A stretch of 27,931 nt of DNA from the NCBI GenBank assembly GCA_050955105.1, contig JBPBQZ010000096.1, positions 1 through 27,931 of the forward strand, in the 5' to 3' direction. This DNA comes from JBPBQZ01 sp050955105 (lineage in GTDB: Bacteria > Pseudomonadota > Gammaproteobacteria > Burkholderiales > Burkholderiaceae). The notes under the pieces are model-generated. The model searched no databases and was not told where the DNA came from. It was given only the letters and a program-made list of their open reading frames with translations. A program made the position numbers and the translations under genes. Of this stretch, positions 24,216 to 27,931 are shown piece by piece; the stretch's first letter is position 1, and every line of letters begins with the position of its first letter.

Positions 24216-24241
24216 AAAAACCGGCGGCGACCGGGGTTTTT
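24216..24241. terminator. Bidirectional terminator-like hairpin upstream of the porin
   Basis: AAAAACCGG and CCGG(GG)TTTTT flank a CGGCGA loop, so either strand reads a GC stem with a T-run after it. It lies between the upstream leftward operon and the porin start. It could insulate the porin or act as a leader attenuator. Confidence 0.4.
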
Positions 24242-24257
24242 AGGGACTGTACGGTCT

Positions 24258-24277
24258 GAGGATTCCTTAGAGTCCTC
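24258..24277. promoter_or_regulatory. 20-base palindrome upstream of the porin gene
   Basis: GAGGATTC-CTTA-GAGTCCTC has 8-base arms with one mismatch. It is about 96 bases upstream of the porin ATG, a fitting place for an operator. No regulator gene is present in this cluster within the window. Confidence 0.35.
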
Positions 24278-24578
24278 ATCGTCTGCCGTATGTCATTGCG
24301 AATTGAGTGTCGGTTAGCAAAATGCGCGGAACCATGTGATTTTCAGAAAGTTGACTTTCCTGGTTTCGCTGCGCGTGCCAAGAGCAAGAGCGGCCCTCCA
24401 AGAAATCAGTGGGGCAGGCCGGCGAGTAGTCGGGTAAGCGGGTGCAGGTGGGGGATGCAGGCGGCTATGCCCCAGGCGGGGCATGCGCTGCTGGTAGAGA
24501 TGGGCACACGGCGGTACGAGTGCCGGGCTTGCGCCAGCCCTTGGCACGCTTGCGCGAAGCAAGGGCGCGGCGTTGCGT

Positions 24579-25112
24579 CTAGTCGGTGCGGCTCAGCGAT
24601 GCATAGTCGCTTTCCGTGCGATGGGGGAACGCTACTCCCAGGTTCCATGGGAAATACAAGTGAACCCATCGCTGCAGCCGCACGATATATCGAGTCAGGG
24701 ACGACGTGAGCGCTACATAGTCCTCCTTGGAGGACAGCGTCGCGATGGCCGCCAGATATTCGTGGCCCAGGTGACCTAGTTTCACCAGCCCCAGATCGTC
24801 GAGAAACTCAAAAATATCGAACGTCTTATTGGTAAATTCGTTGGTCATGCGCGCCAGCAAATCGACGCTTACGTCCTCATACTGGGCGACCTTGAGGAAG
24901 CGGAAGAACACGTCCTGGCTGAGAACCATCAGATAGCCTTCCAGGTGAACCAGCACGCTGAAAACCTGCTTGCCGCTTCCGGCACCGCTGTCGATGATTC
25001 CATAGCGCACGCGTTTGAGTTCCAGCGGCTCCGTCAGCCAGATCTTTTCGATTTCCTGATCGATGTCACGCTTGATCGATTGCCAGTCGCGTGGGTGAGG
25101 TTTGTTATCCAT
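24579..25112 (-). CDS. Stand-alone cucumopine synthase-type helical domain protein
   Basis: 177 aa, predicted all-alpha, no signal peptide. It matches the helical half of the two fusion proteins at 19211-21196: EPLELKRVRYG (29-38), GSGKQVFSVLVHLEGYLM (aligned with the SxGQYF segment) and RLQRWVHLYFPWNLG (145-159), where the fusions have WSHHYFPWN. The first His of the HH pair is kept as Val-His-Leu, a local change worth noting. It begins 3 bases after the cyclophilin-like partner, with GGAGA inside the partner's last codons, so the two are probably translated together and form a complex equivalent to the fusions. Downstream of a polyamine/opine-type transporter. Confidence 0.68.
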   Translation of the reverse strand: MDNKPHPRDWQSIKRDIDQEIEKIWLTEPLELKRVRYGIIDSGAGSGKQVFSVLVHLEGYLMVLSQDVFFRFLKVAQYEDVSVDLLARMTNEFTNKTFDIFEFLDDLGLVKLGHLGHEYLAAIATLSSKEDYVALTSSLTRYIVRLQRWVHLYFPWNLGVAFPHRTESDYASLSRTD

Positions 25113-25115
25113 GAT

Positions 25116-25532
25116 TCATTCTCCGATTGAAATTTCGACGACCACGGGCTCGCGTACGGGATTGAGTACGGTATTGCGCCACACCAGTTTCCCGACCTCC
25201 TTGACCGTCGGCATGTCCTCGCCGCGTATCTGCGCAAACTGATTGACCCGCGCGCTTTCGGTAATCTCGCCATAGCAAATATTGATGCCACAGGTCGGGG
25301 CGTAGAAATAGACCGAGCCGATCACGCGTTGCACCGGATCAAGTTGATCCAGATAGAGAATTTTGGTGGGCATGCCGATGGTTTCGCCCGAGATCACGAC
25401 ATGCGTTGTCAAAGTCGTGAGCGGAAACGTTCTCTCAAGGGCCGCGACAAGATCGCGGTTGGTTCCTAGTAGTTTGGCTTTGAAGCGGAATTGACCGTCA
25501 TTGACGGAAAAGTTCAGATGTTTATCCGGCAT
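25116..25532 (-). CDS. Stand-alone cyclophilin-like (DUF3830-type) domain protein
   Basis: 138 aa, predicted beta-rich, cytoplasmic. It corresponds to the beta half of the fusions: HVVISGETIG (44-53) for VVSGES, IGSVYFYAPTCGINICYG (71-88) for IGAIRYSQ...YG, and MPTVKEVGKLVWRN (107-120) for LPSVGKAVW. Similarity is clear only in these blocks, so it is a distant relative of the fused versions. AAGG lies 8 bases before the ATG. It follows the second permease by 49 bases and is followed at once by the helical partner. The order, beta domain then helical domain, is what would give the 20213 fusion if the stop were lost. Confidence 0.68.
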   Translation of the reverse strand: MPDKHLNFSVNDGQFRFKAKLLGTNRDLVAALERTFPLTTLTTHVVISGETIGMPTKILYLDQLDPVQRVIGSVYFYAPTCGINICYGEITESARVNQFAQIRGEDMPTVKEVGKLVWRNTVLNPVREPVVVEISIGE

Positions 25533-25581
25533 CGAAATTACCTTGCGGGCAGAATGGAAAAATCGACAAAGGCGTTCGCCC

Positions 25582-26391
25582 TCATCGACCCTTGGCGGAG
25601 ATATTGCTGCGCAGTGAATCGAAACCGACGGTCCAATGCACCACCAGCATCAGGACCATCGTAAAAGCGAAAATGATGAAGCCGTAGGCCGAAGCCAAGG
25701 GGTCGTATTGCTCGGAGATATATGAAAATAATTTCATCGGAAACGTCGCGGTTTGCACGCTGCCGAGGAAAATGATTACGACGGACTCGTCCAATACCAG
25801 AACGAACGAAAGCACCGATGACACAAAAATGCCGGTCAGCGCAATTCGGAAGGTGGTTTGGAAAAAGGCTTCCAAGTGTCCTGCACCCGATATTCGCGCC
25901 GCCTGCTCAATGCTGACGTCGACCTGCTGAAAGACGCCGACGAGGGTGCGCGTCGTCAAGGGAAAGGTAATGACGACATAGGCAACGAGGACGAGCGTGT
26001 TCGTACCCAGCAGATGCATCGCGGATGCGATGGCGAGGGCGGAAAATGCGAACACCGATGTCGGCACCATGAGCGGTGACAACACAATCCAGTCGATCCA
26101 GGAAGCGCGCGCGAGCCTGCCGCGCGTGACCGAAATCGCGACTGCCGTGCCGAGCATCAAATTCACCAAAGTGACGAGTACGCAGAAAAGCAGGCTGCGC
26201 CCGATTGCCGCGATAAAGTCGGTGCGATTGCAGGCGTCGATGAGCCATTTGAACGAAAAGCCATGCCACGGAAACGGCACTTGTCCCGCGGTGAATGCCG
26301 AGCCGACCATGATGACAATGGGTGCGACCAGGATCGCAAGAACCAACCAGGCGATCAATGCCATGCAGCGCCGGATCAGTGAGTAACTCAT
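25582..26391 (-). CDS. ABC transporter permease, polyamine/opine/phosphonate type (PotC-like)
   Basis: 269 aa inner-membrane permease. The first segment is LIAWLVLAILVAPIVIMVGSAF, followed by a periplasmic loop with WHGFSFKWL, as in PotC-type permeases. The cytoplasmic EAA-like loop is SIEQAARISGAGHLEAFFQTTF, followed by LSFVLVLDESVVIIFL, which resembles the F.LSFDE/E.V segment of the family. The ATG overlaps the previous stop by one base (TGATG), with AGGAG 6 bases before it. It pairs with the permease at 26391-27254. Mannopine and other opine importers belong to this class, as do spermidine importers. Confidence 0.92.
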   Translation of the reverse strand: MSYSLIRRCMALIAWLVLAILVAPIVIMVGSAFTAGQVPFPWHGFSFKWLIDACNRTDFIAAIGRSLLFCVLVTLVNLMLGTAVAISVTRGRLARASWIDWIVLSPLMVPTSVFAFSALAIASAMHLLGTNTLVLVAYVVITFPLTTRTLVGVFQQVDVSIEQAARISGAGHLEAFFQTTFRIALTGIFVSSVLSFVLVLDESVVIIFLGSVQTATFPMKLFSYISEQYDPLASAYGFIIFAFTMVLMLVVHWTVGFDSLRSNISAKGR

Positions 26392-27254
26392 CAGGCGCTC
26401 CTGAGATAGCGGAGGCTGGCGTTCGAATAGGTTTTAACGCCAACAAAAAAGATCGAATTCAAAGCAAGCAGTAGCAACGATATGGCGGCGGCCTGTGGCC
26501 AATTGCCGGTCTGCGCGGCATTGGCAATCAGCGGCGCCAGCATTGGGACCTTTCCTTGGCCTAACACGATAGGTACGATGAAGGCCGCCGACGTGGACGG
26601 TAAGGTAAACAGGATCGCCGTGAACAAGCCAGGTTTGGACAAGGGGATATAGACGCGCCACAGTCGGCTAAGCTGGGCGGCGCCGCAAGTCGACGCGGCC
26701 TCGTCCAGCGTGTCGGGGATTTTTTCAAACGCGGCCACGAGAATCAAAATCATCTGCGGCAGTGACGCGTAGACACAGCCGAAAGCGACGCATCCTTTGG
26801 TCCCCAGAAATTGCGCGTGCGCGGCCAAAATGCCAAGAAAGAGCAGGGCGCGATTAACCGGGCCATCGTAGGCAAACAGGATTTGCAGGCAGTAAGCCTT
26901 CAGGACGAAACTCAAAGCGAAGACGCTCACGACCGTGGCGACCCATGCGCTTTTTCTGTTACTCAGCTTTGCGATGTAATAGCTGATCGGATAGGCGAGC
27001 ACCAGGCAAGCTATGGAGGCTTCGATGGTTATCTCGATACTGTTTACCAAAGCGGATCGCACGTAGCTCGACGTGGCAAGATCGAAAAAATTGCCCAGGG
27101 TGAATCCAGAGACGTAAAGGTGGTCGAGGTCCGGATGAAAGAAGGCGAGGGCTGTGAGCCACACCATGCAGACGGCGAACGGCAGAATCGCCGGAACCGC
27201 ACCCAGCAATAAGAGATCGGCCTGGGAAACACGCTTTCCGAAGGAAATCCGCAT
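26391..27254 (-). CDS. ABC transporter permease, polyamine/opine/phosphonate type (PotB-like)
   Basis: 287 aa membrane permease. Segments include LLLGAVPAILPFAVCMVWL, ITIEASIACLVLAYPISYYI, ILILVAAFEKIP and a C-terminal ISLLLLALNSIFFVG. The docking loop is DTLDEAASTCGAAQLSRLWRVYIP. The start is the ATG at 27254 because AAGGA is 6 bases before it; a GTG just before it (27257) would add one residue. The ATPase stop overlaps this ATG (TGATG). Complete, and partner of the next gene. Confidence 0.92.
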   Translation of the reverse strand: MRISFGKRVSQADLLLLGAVPAILPFAVCMVWLTALAFFHPDLDHLYVSGFTLGNFFDLATSSYVRSALVNSIEITIEASIACLVLAYPISYYIAKLSNRKSAWVATVVSVFALSFVLKAYCLQILFAYDGPVNRALLFLGILAAHAQFLGTKGCVAFGCVYASLPQMILILVAAFEKIPDTLDEAASTCGAAQLSRLWRVYIPLSKPGLFTAILFTLPSTSAAFIVPIVLGQGKVPMLAPLIANAAQTGNWPQAAAISLLLLALNSIFFVGVKTYSNASLRYLRSA

Positions 27255-27931
27255 CACGCTTCCTTGCTTACGACGTGAGCATCGCGCGCGGCCCAGGCGA
27301 CATACACCTGATCGCCGTTTTGACTTAGACGGATGCTTCCGTTATTGGCATGGCTGCGGCTATTCACCACCAGTGTCTGCTTCAATTGGGGAACGGCGAC
27401 GAACCATTGACAACTGCCGCCGCGAAACACACGCTTCTCCAGCGTGCCGAGAACACAATGACAATCGCTGGCTGGCTCGGGCCTGGTCGCTGAAATAGTG
27501 ATCGATTCCGGCCGCACGGCCATGAATCGCTCACCAGTGCGCGATGCAATGTCATCGAGAGAGGACGCTTCCGCGATGCGTGCGACAGGAATCAAATTGA
27601 TGTCACCCAGAAATGCGGCCGCTTCATAAGTCGTAGGATGAAAATAAAGCTGTTCGGGAGTCCCTATTTCGCGGATGCGGCCCTGGTCCATGATCGCCAC
27701 TCTGGACGACATGGAGAGTGCCTCACCGTGGTCGTGCGTGACGAACACAACGGTGATGCCGAGCCGGTGTTGTAAATCGGAGATTTCAATCGACATCTGC
27801 TCGCGCAACTTTGCGTCGAGGTTGGACAGCGGCTCGTCCAGCAACAGCACGTCGGGCTCCGCGGCGATGGCGCGCGCGATACCGATGCGTTGCTGCTGAC
27901 CGCCACTAAGCTCGCGCGGAAAGCGCTCGGA
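27254..27931 (-). CDS. ABC transporter ATP-binding protein, PotA-like (5' end cut by window edge)
   Basis: The last 225 residues are visible; Walker A lies outside the window. The frame stays open to the right edge. The signature LSGGQQQRIGIARAIA, Walker B VLLLDEPLSNLDAKLRE and switch His in VVFVTHDHGEAL are present. They are followed by EIGTPEQLYFHPTTYEAAAFLGDINL and a C-terminal TOBE-like regulatory domain with FMAVRPESITI and VYVAWAARDAHVV. This is the class used by spermidine, opine and iron importers. The binding protein and any regulator of this operon are presumably beyond the right edge. Confidence 0.92.
   Translation of the reverse strand, partial: SERFPRELSGGQQQRIGIARAIAAEPDVLLLDEPLSNLDAKLREQMSIEISDLQHRLGITVVFVTHDHGEALSMSSRVAIMDQGRIREIGTPEQLYFHPTTYEAAAFLGDINLIPVARIAEASSLDDIASRTGERFMAVRPESITISATRPEPASDCHCVLGTLEKRVFRGGSCQWFVAVPQLKQTLVVNSRSHANNGSIRLSQNGDQVYVAWAARDAHVVSKEA

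Larger units (their letters stand above)
24163..24578. other. Longest non-coding stretch (416 bases) between the split pair and the porin
   Basis: No convincing gene on either strand: the open frames here lack ribosome sites and recognisable sequence. It holds the porin leader with a terminator-like hairpin (24216-24241) and a palindrome (24258-24277), and a GC-rich half (24360-24575). The latter has a 7-pair hairpin ATGCCCC-AGGC-GGGGCAT at 24467-24484 without a T-run. It probably carries the end of the upstream operon and the porin promoter; a small RNA cannot be ruled out. Confidence 0.5.

Noticed and set aside
24290..24709. Plus-strand open frame in the non-coding interval
   Set aside because: It runs into the helical-domain gene on the opposite strand and has no ribosome site or family features.

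Overview
The window is GC-rich, gene-dense DNA from a Gram-negative proteobacterium. It is most likely a betaproteobacterium of the Burkholderia/Paraburkholderia/Caballeronia type. The reasons are a trimeric Gram-negative porin with a CHA|QSSVQLYGS-type signal cleavage, a Bug/TctC-type binding protein, several amino-acid ABC systems, and LysR and IclR regulators. This is inferred from gene types, not from a database match. I see no rRNA, tRNA, insertion sequence, phage gene or CRISPR array.

Region 1 (1-7693). An eight-gene leftward operon runs from a divergent LysR regulator: binding protein, two permeases, ATPase, two DUF1989 proteins (UAAP1 and UAAP2, the carboxyguanidine-deiminase type), amidase, and a D-2-hydroxyacid dehydrogenase cut by the window edge. 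Spacing is tight, with ATGA overlaps. It looks like uptake and stepwise deamination/hydrolysis of a nitrogen compound, but there is no urea or guanidine carboxylase in view.

Region 2 (7751-14018). A leftward old yellow enzyme with its own terminator lies divergent to a rightward IclR regulator, which is also followed by a terminator. A rightward operon follows: a four-domain rhodanese protein with only one active-site cysteine, an orphan Bug/TctC receptor with a twin-arginine-like leader, and an SsuD-like flavin monooxygenase. This suggests organosulfur use.

Region 3 (14033-27931) is the most unusual part, and every gene points left. In order of transcription: a polyamine/opine-type ABC transporter (ATPase cut by the right edge, two permeases), a small cyclophilin-like protein and a small helical protein, a porin, a family-3 binding protein with its permease, two proteins that fuse the same cyclophilin-like and helical domains in opposite orders, a small secreted protein, a urocanase-family protein, an amidohydrolase and a histidine ammonia-lyase with an intact MIO motif. 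The cyclophilin-like plus helical-bundle combination is that of cucumopine synthase, the plant-tumour opine enzyme that joins histidine and 2-oxoglutarate by a Pictet-Spengler reaction.

Working hypothesis (inference): region 3 imports a histidine-derived opine-like or Pictet-Spengler compound, opens it with cucumopine-synthase-like enzymes, and sends the histidine part through ammonia-lyase, urocanase-like and amidohydrolase steps. The urocanase has changed residues where normal urocanases are invariant, so the histidine unit may carry a modification.
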